From Chloroflexota bacterium (GTDB taxonomy: Bacteria; Chloroflexota; Anaerolineae; J102): DNA of 64,000 bases. Of the stretch, positions 31,267-41,700 are shown one piece after another. Every line of letters begins with the position of its first letter. Positions within the stretch are counted from its first letter, which is position 1. The DNA lies in the NCBI GenBank assembly GCA_029782215.1, contig JAKOVD010000204.1:1-64000 (forward strand), in the 5' to 3' direction. The notes under the pieces were generated by a model. It was given only the letters and a program-made list of their open reading frames with translations, was not told where the DNA came from and did not search any database. A program made the position numbers and the translations under genes.

Positions 31267-32421
31267 ATGAACTCCACCCTGAATACTGGCTTTGCTTCCG
31301 GTCTACAAGGCATTGTGGCAGCGCAGACGCGCCTGAGCCATGTCGATGGCCAACGAGGCGAGCTGATCCTGGCCGGCTACCGTGTCGAGGACGTCGCCCC
31401 CCTGGCTTCCTTCGAGGAGATGGTGCACCTGCTCTGGTACGATCATCTGCCCACAGCCGCCGAGCTGGCGCGCCTGCAACAAGCCCTGGCTCCCTGGCGC
31501 GCCTTGCCGGCAGCCACCCTCGCCCTGCTGCGCAGCGCCGCCCAGGCAGAGCGCCCGGCGATGGACGCCCTGCGCATGGCCGCGGGCGCCTTTGACCTGG
31601 ACCACCCTACCGGCGTCCAGGATGACGTGACAATGGGCTACATGCTGCTGGCGCGCATGCCGGCCGCGGTGGCGGCCTACTGGCGTTTACGACAGGGGCT
31701 CACGCCCATCCCGCCCGAACCGGCGCTGGGACATGCGGCCAACTACCTGTACATGTTGAACGGCGCCTACCCTACCTCTGCGCAGGTGCGCGGCCTCGAA
31801 ACCTATCTCAACACCGTCATCGACCATGGGCTCAACGCCTCCACCTTCACGGCCCGCGTGATCATCGCCACACGCTCCGACATGGTGTCGGCCATCACCG
31901 GCGCCCTGGGCGCCCTCAAAGGCCCCTTGCACGGTGGGGCGCCGGGACCGGCGCTCGACATGGTCTTCGACATCGGCGCCGCCGCCCAGGCCGAGCCCTA
32001 CCTCCGGGCAAAGCTGGAGGCAGGCGAGCGCCTGATGGGCTTCGGCCACCGCGTCTACAAAGTGCGGGACCCCCGCGCCGAGGTGTTGGCGGCGGCCGCC
32101 CGAAAGCTCTATGCGGCGGGCGGAGATGGGGAGCTCTACACCCTGGCTCGCGCCGTCGAAGAGACCGCCGTGCGGCTCCTGGCCGAGTACAAACCGGGAC
32201 GGAACCTCCAGACCAACGTGGAGTTCTACACGGCGCTGCTCCTGCACGGCCTGGGCATGCCCACCGCGCTCTTCACGCCAACTTTCGCCGCCGCCCGTGT
32301 GGCCGGCTGGATCGGCCATGCCTGGGAGCAGACTGCCACTGGCCGTCTCATCCGCCCAGCCTCCGAATACATCGGCGCCACAGACCGCATCTGGACGCCC
32401 CTGGAGGAACGCCTGGTTTGA
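31267..32421 (+). CDS. Citrate/2-methylcitrate synthase
   Basis: This 384-residue protein without a regulatory domain has the two catalytic His motifs KGPLHGGAPG and GFGHRVYKVRDPRA and the CoA-binding C-terminus (WIGHAWEQTATGRLIRPASEYIG). The third catalytic residue is usually Asp in an NVDFY motif; here it is Glu (TNVEFYTALLLHGLG). Length and layout fit the short bacterial citrate/methylcitrate synthase group, and the exact acyl-CoA cannot be told. It should condense acetyl-CoA or propionyl-CoA with oxaloacetate. It is divergent from the HTH-containing homologue. Confidence 0.9.
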   Translation: MNSTLNTGFASGLQGIVAAQTRLSHVDGQRGELILAGYRVEDVAPLASFEEMVHLLWYDHLPTAAELARLQQALAPWRALPAATLALLRSAAQAERPAMDALRMAAGAFDLDHPTGVQDDVTMGYMLLARMPAAVAAYWRLRQGLTPIPPEPALGHAANYLYMLNGAYPTSAQVRGLETYLNTVIDHGLNASTFTARVIIATRSDMVSAITGALGALKGPLHGGAPGPALDMVFDIGAAAQAEPYLRAKLEAGERLMGFGHRVYKVRDPRAEVLAAAARKLYAAGGDGELYTLARAVEETAVRLLAEYKPGRNLQTNVEFYTALLLHGLGMPTALFTPTFAAARVAGWIGHAWEQTATGRLIRPASEYIGATDRIWTPLEERLV

Positions 32422-32573
32422 GCACGGGCAGCTCTGGTCCCACAACCCGTACCTTTCCCGGTGCAGACAACGTCATGATTTGAGACAGAGGCAGCGGGGA
32501 CCGGCTGTCTGAACGCGGTTTCCGGCTGAGCCTCGGCCGGTTGGCCCTCGTCTGGCTACAAGGAGGTAGCAGC

Positions 32574-35500
32574 ATGGCGTCACAGGCGTGTCGAACGCAC
32601 GATGGTGCGCAAGCTGTTTTGGCAAGGTTGGGACGCGGTGTGTGGAGACCTGCAGCAGTCTGCATCTGCCTGTCCTTTCTCCTGGTCGGGAACGCCGCCG
32701 CGCCCGCCCGCGCCGATCCGGGGCAGAACCCGGATACGGTCCCAGGGCCGATCATGGTCCCTGAAGGGGAGATGGCCGTGCCGGTGACGCCGCCCATGCT
32801 CTCAATGGCGGCAGCGAGCGATGCCATCGACGCAGCGGAGGCGTTAGGCGCACCAGGAGTGGCGCCCCTGTCGCCGCAGACGGCCATCCCCGGCCTCCTC
32901 ACCCCGCAAGGGGTTTTCGTCGACCCCGTCATGAGCCGGGTCTACGTGAGCAGCTACGACAACGACAAGGTCTTTGTCCTTGACGTCACGACCCTGAAGG
33001 TGCTCAAGACCCTGACCCTCGGCGCTGGCGACAGACCCTGGGGTGTGACCATCAACCCGCAGACGGGCAAGCTTTACGTTGCTGGTTCGCGCACAGGCGC
33101 CGTCCACGTGTATGACGCCCAATCGCTGGACAAGCTCACGGTCATCAACGTCAGCTTCATGCCATCGCTCACGTTCCTGGATTCGTACGGCAAGTGGGTC
33201 TTCGCGGTCAGCAACCGCCTCAACGACCTGGTCGTCATCGATGCTACCAAAGATCAAGTGGTCAAAGAGCTCTGGCTTGGCAACGACATGGGCCCATTTG
33301 GCCTGGCGGCCGACCCCATCCTGGGGCGGGTCTACGTCGGCTCCCGCACCGCTGGAACCATCCTGACCTTCGCCGAAGCCTCGAATTGGGAACAGGTGGG
33401 CACGGCCATTCACCCCTGCGGCAGCAACGCCGGCGAAGCACCCGGCGCCATGGACCTGGATGTCACCCGCCGCTACCTCTACGTGAGCTGCTTCTCCGGT
33501 GCGAACGCGGACAAGGCCGTTCAACTCACCGTCGACGCGTCGGGCCTTGGCCTCTTGCGCTGGCTCGCCGTGGGCAACGGCGGGCCGGACGGCGGCGGCG
33601 GTGTGGTCGTCAACCCGACCACCGGCAACGTCTTCATCACCAACAGCGCGGCCAGCACGGTCAGCGTCAACAGCCGCTGGGGCCAACCGCTTGCCACCGT
33701 CCAGGTGGACGAGGACCCCTATGGGATCGGCGTGGACCCTGAGTCGGGACGGGTCTTTAGCGGCAATCGCGACGCCAGGCCCGGTGGGGTCACGGGCGGC
33801 GATCTCACCGCCTTCAACGACGTCTATGTCGCCGGTCTGAACGGGCCCAACGGCGTCGCCGTGGACCCCGTCTCGCACCGGGTCTATGTGACAAACCGTC
33901 TCAATGGGATGCTGTCGATGTATGACGGCGCCCAGCAGTTGTACAACTTCTCCTACAAGCTCTACCCAAACTTCCTTGGCTCCACCAACGTCGGGGGCAT
34001 GCCCTGGGGTGTCGCCGTCAACCCCAACAACGGCAAGGTCTACGTCGCCAGCTTCCTCAACGGCAAACTTTATGTCTACAACGGCGCCACCCTGGGCCAG
34101 ATGGCTGCGATCGACGTCGGCCCTGAGGCGACATTCGCCGCGGTCAACACGCGCACAGGCCAGGCGTTTGCCGTCAGCCACCGCAACAACCAGGTCACGA
34201 TCGTCGATGACGCCACCTATGCCACGACAACTGTTGCTTCCGGGGGCCAGGGCGCATGGGGGCTGACCGTCAACCCCAGGCTGAATCACCTCTACGTCGG
34301 CCATCGCGACGGCGGTCTTCTGAACGTGCTCGACGGGACCAACGGCTGGCACAGCCGGCAGCAGCTCACGCCCTGCGGCAGCCAGGGCCAGCTCTTCGCC
34401 ATGGACTTCAACCCGGTCAGCAGCAGACTCTACATCACCTGCGCCATCGGCGGACCAGGCAGCAGCGTCGACCAGGCCGTTGTTCTCTTCGCCGATCCGC
34501 AGACCGGCGTCCTGTCGCTGCTCGCCACCCTCGCCATTGGCGCCGGCGGCGAAAACGGCGGCGGCGGCGTGGCCGTGAACACCAGCAGCGGCCGCGCCCT
34601 CATCACCAACAGCCAGGCAGGCACCGTTACCTACATTGGCGCCGACGACAAGGTCCAGACGACGCTGCCGATCGGCAGTGATCCGTTCGGCATTGCCGTC
34701 GACCCGACGACGCAGCGCGTGTTCGTCGGTCTGCGCAGCAGCCATAACCTGGCCGTTTCCGCCGACTACACCTCGGCCATTGACACCTCCCCCAAGATCG
34801 TGTCTTCGCAGACCATCGGCTGCGCCGGTCGCCAGATCACGGTCCAGGGCAGCTACTTCCCCTATGACCCGGCGCACGGGCTTGACAGTGTGACGGTCAG
34901 CCTGGTCGGCGCAGCCCGCGTCACCGTGCCCATCAACGCCGGTGGCGCCTTCACGGCGCAGGTCGTGCCCACCCAGGTAAACGATGACTACACCATCGCC
35001 GCCAACATCACCCAGGTGCCCTCCATCGGCGCCGGCGTCCTGCTGCACACACCGCGCACCGGCCTGCCCATTATCTTTGTGCCTGGCGCCGGGGGGAGCG
35101 AGCTGGTGGTCAACCAGGCCACGCACTACTGGGCTGGTCCTGATCCTGCGCAGCTCCATTGGGACAGGAAGCTGTTCACCTATGCGCAGGGTGAACGCGC
35201 CTGGCTGGACTACCCCGGCGTCTACTCAGCCCTGCTCGGCATGGACTCGCGCTACTACGACATCCTGGAACTGCTGCCGGACGGCAGCACCCCGCGCAAA
35301 GACTCGCCTCCGCCCGGCACCCCCCAGACAACGCCCGACATTGTCGTCGGCGGGCCTGTGCAGGAGCTCTCCCTTCCCTACCCCACCATCAAGCTGCTCA
35401 CAGGCGAGGTCGTCTGGAAGGACGTCACGGTCGACGTCTATAAGAACATGTTTGACAGCCTGCGCGGAGCGGGCTATGTGGACGGCCTGACCTTGTTCTC

Positions 35501-37184
35501 CTACCCTTACGACTGGCGCCGGGAGTTGATCAACACCGACACAGCCTTGGAACGCGTCATCGTCAAGGCCATGTATGCCTCGGGCAAGAGCAAGGTGGTG
35601 CTTCTCACCCACAGCACCGGCGGCGTGGTCATCCGCAACTACCTGCTGCGCAAGGGCACGACCCGGGTGGACCAGGTGATCTCGATGGGCACCCCTTACC
35701 TGGGCCTGGTCAAGCCGGCGTTCAAAGCCCTGGTGACAGGTGACGATGGGGGCGTCGGCTGGCATCTCACCGCTTTTGGCATCCCCACCAGCTTCGGCGT
35801 GGGCATTGACCCCAAGGAGCTGCAGCGTCTGAGCCGGAACTGGCCCTCACTCTATGAGCTGATGCCCACCGACCTCTGGTTCCAGGCAGGAACGAGCGGT
35901 GATGGCTGGTCGCCGCCCTATATCGTCATCGAGCACGCCAAGGTGTCCTACGTGGGACCCGTGCCCGTGGCCATCAGGGTCGAACAGGAGGCGCTGGACT
36001 ACGCCGCCAGCCAGGCATTCAAGCGCGGCTACAACAGCAGCCTGGTGACCGCCGGCGAGACGCTGCAGGCCCAGGGCATCGGCGACATGTCACGCTTGAC
36101 CGACCGCTACCTGGCCCAGCGCATTGCGGGCATCGGCCAGGATACCGGACGCCGCGTGCGCTTTGCCGAGCGCTTCATCTGCGTCGGCCTGATCTGCACA
36201 GGACCCTGGCACTGGATTGAGATGGAGACCATCAAGCAGGGCGACGACACGGTCCCTCTGCGCAGCGCCGTCGGCACCAATCTGCGGGCAGGCGATCAAA
36301 GCTACTACTGCGTGGAGTCGGCGCACGGAGCGCTTCCCGCCAACCCCAGCGTCCACACGCTTCTCGCCAACATGCTTCAAGGCCAGCTCTGCAGCAACAC
36401 CCAGGCCGCGTGGGCGGCCTGCCCGAGCGTGAACGCCGAGTCGGCGGATGCGGGTGAAGCCGCACCTTCATCCGGAGCGCCGGCCGTGCCCCCCGCCCCC
36501 ACCTACGAGATGCATCTCTTCGGCAACGGCACGTTGGAGGTATGGGACAGCGCCGGCAACCACGCCGGCCCCATTCCAGGCTACCCGCAGTACCTGGACA
36601 ACGGCATCAAGGGCGTCGACGTACAACGAGCGGGCGAGAACACGATGGCCACCATCACCATGGGCGGCGCCTACACGGTCACCGTGCGCGGTTTGCAGGC
36701 GGGAGGCGTCGCCGAGCTGCGCCTTTCGGAGCTCTCCTCAGGATCGGTATCCAAGGCGGCGCAGTTCAGCGCCTTCCCGTTGGGCGCCAGTGCGGTGGCC
36801 ACCATGACCCTTACCCTGCCCTACCTGCCGGCCACCGTGCAGATGCAGCTCCGCTCTGACCCCACCGCCCCCGTGCAGATGCTCACCGCCACCAGCGTGA
36901 CCGGCGCCGCCGCCGGCGATGATGTCGCCCCGGTCGCCGGCATCAATCTGGACCTGAGCGCCAAACAGGTCACGGTCCTGGCAGCCGACAACGAAGGCGG
37001 CAGCGGGGTGGCGCACATCTATGTCAGCACCACCTGGCCAGCCCAAGGCTTCACGGAGTATACAGGCCCCTTCGCCCTGCCCAAGGGCGTTGGCTGCATC
37101 ACGGCCTACGCCGTCGACAACGCCGGCAACACCGGCGGTCCCGGCTACCAGTGTCTCACGCGGCTGCCGCTGCTAAGGAGATAG
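32574..37184 (+). CDS. Giant secreted protein: YVTN-type beta-propeller plus LCAT-like lipase
   Basis: This 1536-residue exported protein has a signal peptide over about residues 22-50 (VCICLSFLLVGNAAAPARA). Residues 90-740 contain many YVTN/NHL-like propeller repeats of the form GVxVNPxTGxVYVxx (IFVDPVMSRVYVS, VNPQTGKLYVAG, VDPTTQRVFVG). Residues 830-1280 form an alpha/beta hydrolase like lecithin:cholesterol acyltransferase, with LPIIFVPGAGGSELVV, YDWRRELINT and nucleophile Ser1014 in THSTGGVVIRN. The acid is probably Asp1224 or Asp1225 (GDDTVPLRS) and the base His1251. The C-terminal 250 residues are beta-sandwich-like. An AAGGAGG site fixes the ATG at 32574. The substrate is unknown. Confidence 0.88.
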   Translation: MASQACRTHDGAQAVLARLGRGVWRPAAVCICLSFLLVGNAAAPARADPGQNPDTVPGPIMVPEGEMAVPVTPPMLSMAAASDAIDAAEALGAPGVAPLSPQTAIPGLLTPQGVFVDPVMSRVYVSSYDNDKVFVLDVTTLKVLKTLTLGAGDRPWGVTINPQTGKLYVAGSRTGAVHVYDAQSLDKLTVINVSFMPSLTFLDSYGKWVFAVSNRLNDLVVIDATKDQVVKELWLGNDMGPFGLAADPILGRVYVGSRTAGTILTFAEASNWEQVGTAIHPCGSNAGEAPGAMDLDVTRRYLYVSCFSGANADKAVQLTVDASGLGLLRWLAVGNGGPDGGGGVVVNPTTGNVFITNSAASTVSVNSRWGQPLATVQVDEDPYGIGVDPESGRVFSGNRDARPGGVTGGDLTAFNDVYVAGLNGPNGVAVDPVSHRVYVTNRLNGMLSMYDGAQQLYNFSYKLYPNFLGSTNVGGMPWGVAVNPNNGKVYVASFLNGKLYVYNGATLGQMAAIDVGPEATFAAVNTRTGQAFAVSHRNNQVTIVDDATYATTTVASGGQGAWGLTVNPRLNHLYVGHRDGGLLNVLDGTNGWHSRQQLTPCGSQGQLFAMDFNPVSSRLYITCAIGGPGSSVDQAVVLFADPQTGVLSLLATLAIGAGGENGGGGVAVNTSSGRALITNSQAGTVTYIGADDKVQTTLPIGSDPFGIAVDPTTQRVFVGLRSSHNLAVSADYTSAIDTSPKIVSSQTIGCAGRQITVQGSYFPYDPAHGLDSVTVSLVGAARVTVPINAGGAFTAQVVPTQVNDDYTIAANITQVPSIGAGVLLHTPRTGLPIIFVPGAGGSELVVNQATHYWAGPDPAQLHWDRKLFTYAQGERAWLDYPGVYSALLGMDSRYYDILELLPDGSTPRKDSPPPGTPQTTPDIVVGGPVQELSLPYPTIKLLTGEVVWKDVTVDVYKNMFDSLRGAGYVDGLTLFSYPYDWRRELINTDTALERVIVKAMYASGKSKVVLLTHSTGGVVIRNYLLRKGTTRVDQVISMGTPYLGLVKPAFKALVTGDDGGVGWHLTAFGIPTSFGVGIDPKELQRLSRNWPSLYELMPTDLWFQAGTSGDGWSPPYIVIEHAKVSYVGPVPVAIRVEQEALDYAASQAFKRGYNSSLVTAGETLQAQGIGDMSRLTDRYLAQRIAGIGQDTGRRVRFAERFICVGLICTGPWHWIEMETIKQGDDTVPLRSAVGTNLRAGDQSYYCVESAHGALPANPSVHTLLANMLQGQLCSNTQAAWAACPSVNAESADAGEAAPSSGAPAVPPAPTYEMHLFGNGTLEVWDSAGNHAGPIPGYPQYLDNGIKGVDVQRAGENTMATITMGGAYTVTVRGLQAGGVAELRLSELSSGSVSKAAQFSAFPLGASAVATMTLTLPYLPATVQMQLRSDPTAPVQMLTATSVTGAAAGDDVAPVAGINLDLSAKQVTVLAADNEGGSGVAHIYVSTTWPAQGFTEYTGPFALPKGVGCITAYAVDNAGNTGGPGYQCLTRLPLLRR

Positions 37185-37190
37185 CGCCGA

Positions 37191-37532
37191 TCATCGCTTC
37201 CCTTGCAGAGTCAGGACGTGGCGGATCGATTCCTCAAACACAGGCTCGTACCGTTGGTAGTCCTCGGAACGGCTCACATTGATCTGAACCCAGGCGCGCA
37301 TCGTGTTTCTGCCCATCGGCCGGAACGGGATCACGTTGGGATCGTCTGCGAGCAGGTCAGCGGCCGTCTTCTCCGGCAGCTTGACGCCGACGCCTTCCTC
37401 ATACAGACAGATGCAGAGCTTGTCGCCCGCGTAGTAAGCTGGGAACCCGAACATCTTCCCTGCCCGGACCAGGGGATTGCCCAGCAGCATCTCGTCGAGG
37501 ACAGCCTTGTTTTCGGGATTGAAGTTCGTCAT
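37191..37532 (-). CDS. Small TfoX/Sxy N-terminal-like domain protein
   Basis: This 113-residue cytoplasmic protein matches the TfoX N-terminal-like fold in layout: an early GKMFGFPAYYAGDKLCICLYEEG strand pair, then VGVKLPEKTAADLLADDP and a C-terminal helix. Such stand-alone domains are widespread in bacteria and have no settled function. Its ATG overlaps the stop of the upstream gene by one base (TGATG), so the two proteins are translationally coupled. It converges on the lipase gene, with six bases between the stops. Confidence 0.7.
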   Translation of the reverse strand: MTNFNPENKAVLDEMLLGNPLVRAGKMFGFPAYYAGDKLCICLYEEGVGVKLPEKTAADLLADDPNVIPFRPMGRNTMRAWVQINVSRSEDYQRYEPVFEESIRHVLTLQGKR

Positions 37533-38548
37533 CAGGTACTCCGTGGGTAGTCATCGCCAGGCTGCTGTTGGCTGCGCTGGACAGCAAGGCGCGCCTGGAT
37601 GCGCAGCACCAGGAACGTCAGCCACGGCGAGGGCTTCTTCTTGTCCGCGAACGACCACCCCTTCCATGCCTGGTACATCGAACCCGCAGTGTAGCGTCCT
37701 TGGGCGTCCTGCTGGGCCGTGAGGGCGGTCACCATATCGCCAAATCGACGATCGGCATGGACGAACGGATAGCGGCTGAGCACATCCACCACGTGCAGAA
37801 TGTCGTACCAGATGAAGGGGTACTTGAGCCTTAGAAAATCGGTCCCGATCCCAAATAGGTAGTACTTGGTTTCAGCCCGGCGCTCCCAATGGCCAAGGAG
37901 CATGTCGGCGCCCCTGAGTGTGGCAGGACTGTCAAGCTGATCGGGAACGAGGGACAGCGCTTTCAGGCTGAGAACGTTGGCGATAGGGCACGGATCGGTC
38001 TTGCGGCCGGGTCCCCGGAACTTGCCCAGCTCCGGCCCGCAGCGGCAGCGCCAGCCGACCTCGTCGCCGGCGTTCGCCAGATGGGCAACTGCCCCCTGCA
38101 CGCCCATTTCTCTCCCGAGGCCCAGCGCCAACAGTGCGTAAAGCAGGGTTGGCGCGTCGCAAAGGGCCCAGCTCCACGTATTCTCGCCCGTCCCGCCGTA
38201 GGTGGGAGCGACATTCAACATGCTCTGCAGCGCGCCGTCAGTCGCGCGGTGGGCGAGCACGGCGGCAGCAGCCCGATCCAGACCGGGATCAGTTGCAGCC
38301 AGGCCGAAGTCCGCCAGCGTGCTCAAGGCATATATCGGATGGCTGGCATCATTGTGGCGCAGAATCGCCCGGCCAGGCCAAGTCTCTGCCGCGGCGATGA
38401 GATGCTGTACCTGCGGATGTGCCAGCAGCGCTGAGCGCGCCGCCGCCACCTCTGCGTCCTCCTCCGGCCTGCCCAGCAGGTCACGCAAAGTCCGGTAGCG
38501 CGTCCATGGCTCCCCGACGTCCAGCAGCCACTGCAAAACGCCGTTCAT
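37532..38548 (-). CDS. Terpene-cyclase/prenyltransferase-fold-like hypothetical protein
   Basis: This 338-residue protein has repeated alpha-helical units with the pattern of alpha/alpha toroid proteins: TRYRTLRDLLGRP, GALQSMLNVAPTYGGTGE, and a block GRKTDPCPIANVLSLKALSLVP. It then reads YLFGIGTDFLRLKYPFIWYDILHVVDVLSRYP and GRYTAGSMYQAWKGWSF. It resembles squalene-cyclase-fold hypothetical proteins, but I see no DCTAE or DxDD catalytic motif, so enzymatic activity is doubtful. The ATG at 38548 has a GGAGAAG site and overlaps the stop of a 52-residue ORF; the longer open frame to 38725 is not real. It is coupled to the TfoX-like gene downstream. Confidence 0.75.
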   Translation of the reverse strand: MNGVLQWLLDVGEPWTRYRTLRDLLGRPEEDAEVAAARSALLAHPQVQHLIAAAETWPGRAILRHNDASHPIYALSTLADFGLAATDPGLDRAAAAVLAHRATDGALQSMLNVAPTYGGTGENTWSWALCDAPTLLYALLALGLGREMGVQGAVAHLANAGDEVGWRCRCGPELGKFRGPGRKTDPCPIANVLSLKALSLVPDQLDSPATLRGADMLLGHWERRAETKYYLFGIGTDFLRLKYPFIWYDILHVVDVLSRYPFVHADRRFGDMVTALTAQQDAQGRYTAGSMYQAWKGWSFADKKKPSPWLTFLVLRIQARLAVQRSQQQPGDDYPRST

Positions 38549-38703
38549 GGCTTCTCCATCCGCAGCATGACCTTGCTCAGTCTCGTGCCCTGCGCCGAGG
38601 TCAACTCCGCCATGCGCGCTTTGAGGACCGAAATGAACTCGGCCTTGCTGTTCGTGTTGGCGACCATCAGCTTGGACGTTCGGTTCCTGGTAGTGCCAGG
38701 CAT
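38545..38703 (-). CDS. Small 52-residue ORF coupled to the next gene
   Basis: The frame starts at ATG 38703 (MPGTTRNRTSKLMVANTN), continues KAEFISVLKARMAELTSAQG and ends MLRMEKP with a TGA that overlaps the next ATG (ATGA). Its basic, helix-prone sequence and the tight overlap suggest real translation, but there is no clear ribosome site. It may be the C-terminal relic of a larger gene. I do not recognise it. Confidence 0.4.
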   Translation of the reverse strand: MPGTTRNRTSKLMVANTNSKAEFISVLKARMAELTSAQGTRLSKVMLRMEKP

Positions 38704-38727
38704 TGTGGCGATGGTAATCGGGCAAGC

Positions 38728-41700
38728 CTATCGTGGCAGTGCTGCGGCAGCCGGGCGTGCCGCCAGGTTGCGAGTCCGGTGCGGGAGGACGACTTGCTGC
38801 CCTCCTGTCTGCTTCCTGAGCACGACGTCGTCCACGAAGACGCCGGGAGCGTTGTTGGCCGCGTCGCTCTCAAACAGGAAGGCAATCCACACCTCTGGCT
38901 GCCCTCGCAGATCGCCAATGGTGTAGACATGGCTCAGGTCAACGGTCTCCGTCACCCAGCCGTTGGTGCCGCCGCTGCTCATCATGCCGTAGAAGTGCTC
39001 GCCGTCAATCGAGGCAAGCCAGTAGAACCAGTCGTGGTCTTTCTCGGACTGCATCCAGGCCCGGAACGTCAGCTCCGCCGCCGTGGCATCCTCCAGGCTG
39101 AAGGGCCCATACGCCAGCCAGGACTCCAGATTATTGGGATAGTTGTTCGTACACGGCGCCACAGCGCCCTCACCTGCGGCCGCCGGCCAGGCGCTCCGGG
39201 TTCCTGTCGCCGCCTTGCAGGCGGTAGGTCCCCAGTGGGGGTCGCCAGCCAGCAGCCAGTCGCCGGGGAAGTCCCCCTCAAAGCCGTCGGCAAACAGGGT
39301 CTGCCAGCCTGTGGTCACCGTCGGGGTCGGGGTAGCGGTCCGCGTGGCGGTTGGGCTGGGCGTCGATGAGGCCGTCGCGGTGGGGCTCAGAGTCGGGGTG
39401 GGCGACAGGGTCGCGGTGGGTGGCTCGGTGGCGGTGGGCGTCGGTGTCGAAGTGGGCTCGGCGGTCGGGCTAGGGGTGGGCGTCGGGGGTGCCAGCGTTG
39501 GCGTGGCCGAAGCCGTCAGGGTCGGCGAGGGCGTCGCCGTGGGGCTCGCCGTCCTGGTCGGCGTCGGGGTTCGGCTGGGTGTGAGGGTCCTGCTAGGTGT
39601 GGGCGTCGATAGATAGCCGGTCTGCCGGAGGATCATAGGCAGCCAGGTGCCTCCCACGACCCCTGCACGCTCCCTGCCAACCTGAAACTTCGCTCCTTTG
39701 AAGGTGGTTTGCTCGTCGAACGTCACCCACGCCCCAAAGGTATATTCCCCTTCCAGGCCGGCCGGCGCTTGCGCCGACACGGTGACGGTATTGGTCCCCG
39801 GCGCCAGCGAGATGGTCTCGGACCGGGAAAAGTCGGGCACTTCCTTCCCTGCCGCATCCAGGAGCACCAGCCGGTAAGCGGCCGTGAGGGCTGAGGCGCC
39901 GGTCCCCTGCATTTCGGGACTGTATTCTATCCTGGCCAGCAGGCGGAGCAGGGCGCCGGGGGACAGCAGGTCGACGGCGCGACCCTCCGCGTCGGTGGCC
40001 TCCGCCGAACCCATCCGCACGGGAGAACAGCCGCGAGACGTCAATCCCACATCCAGGTCGGTCACCTCGGGAGGCACCGTCACCTGGCGGCTTTCCGCGT
40101 CCGCATAGCAAAGCTTGGAGACGCGAACGTAGAAGGTGCCGGGCGGCGTGTTCCAGCCGTACCGGCCCTGGTCGTTGCTGCTTTGCGGGTTGAGCTGCCC
40201 TGTGGCGGCCGAGTCCCACATCATGTCGCCGCCCGGCTCGCGCGCCATCAACGTCACCAGAGCGCCGGGGATCGCTTCCGATGTGGTGGCGTCGTAGATT
40301 CGCCCGCTCGGATCCAGACACATCGAGTGCAGTCTGAGCACCGTCTCGCTGCGCGTTGTCCCATCGCCCCAGGTGACGACCTTGCGGTAGGTCTGGGTCC
40401 ACAGGGTCCCTCCCCCAAAGGCAAGTGTGCCGCGATAGAGCCCGCCTCCTTCGATCTCGGCCACGCGTTCCAGGGTTGCGACGACCGTGCCGTCGCCGTT
40501 GACCACCACGACACTGACAGGCGCAGCCCCGTAGATGGGCTCCTCGATGTTGACCGTACCGCCATGGCCGCAGAAGTCCACTTTGGGGTAGTTGTGGGTG
40601 CCGACGCCAGTCCAGGTGTAATCGCCGTAGGTCACCGTCGCCGGCCCCAGCCCCTGATCGTAGTCCTGCCGCACGGTAAACCCGTTGCGCAGCACGCCTG
40701 CCTTCCCGTCGGGATTGACCACGGTGACATCGTAGGTACCCGGCGCCTGGCCCCCCGGCAGGACGGCCTTCAGGCGCCAACGATGGGGCGGGCTCGCCTC
40801 AGCGCCGAGAAACTCCACCTGGCGCAGCGTTGTGGTGCCAATGTAGGCGCTGGCGCCCGGCTGCAAGAAGTAGCCGTAGATCGTGACCTCGACGCTGGGG
40901 CCCTGTCCCGCCGAGGAGGGGTCGATGCTGTCGACAACGGGCGGGCGCGGCGTGGACGTCGGCGTGGGTGTGTTTGTCGGCGTACTCGTCGGCGTGGCCG
41001 TCGGGGTAGGCGTGGGTGTGTCCGTCGGTGTGGGAGTACTCGTCGGCGTAGGCGTCCGCGTGGGTGTGCGGGTCGCGGTGGGCGTGGGGGTCGCGGTGGG
41101 CCGTGGACCGCACTGCGGCGCCACGACGCTGCCCGTTGGCGCATCCAGCCGGGCCACGAAGCCATCGCTGTAGGCGCCGTGCCGGTCGCGGCGGAAAGCG
41201 CCTGCGGTCGTGGGAAAATCGTCCGAATTCGTCCAACCGGCCACTGTCACCTGATCGTCCTCCGCGACCTTAATCCCTCTACCGTCGTAAATCACCATGT
41301 CATCCTTGCCGCCGCCCAGGAATGTGCCGTAGGTAAGCTGCGATCCCTGGGGATTGACGCGTGCCACAAACGCGTCGTAACAAGAATAGGGCTTGTTGTC
41401 CGGGGTAAGGCATGTGCCGCCAGCGTACCAGTTGCTGAATGCTGTCGAGGTCGTAGGGAAGTCGCACGAGGCCGTGTAGCCGCCGATGGTGGCGGCGCCG
41501 AAGCTGTCCAGCCCGATGCTGGTGCCCGCATCAACACTGCCTCCTCCAAGGAAGGTGGCATAAACCAGGTCGGTGCCAGCGGGGTTCAACTTGGCGGCGT
41601 ATGCCTCGCTGGTCCCGTTGCTCTCGCGATCCCAGGCGCCGGGGGTGGTCAGCCACGGATCGCCGGCGGCGGCCCAGGTCCAACCCGTAAGATAGGCGGC

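Noticed and set aside
32844..35159. Minus-strand open frame of 771 codons opposite the lipase gene
   Set aside because: It has the Asp/Gly/Val-rich shadow composition typical of the strand opposite GC-rich propeller repeats. The plus-strand protein has a signal peptide, repeats and a catalytic triad.
40938..41105. Possible CRISPR or satellite array
   Set aside because: The units are short, degenerate and in frame with a Thr-Pro linker; there are no spacers and no constant repeat.
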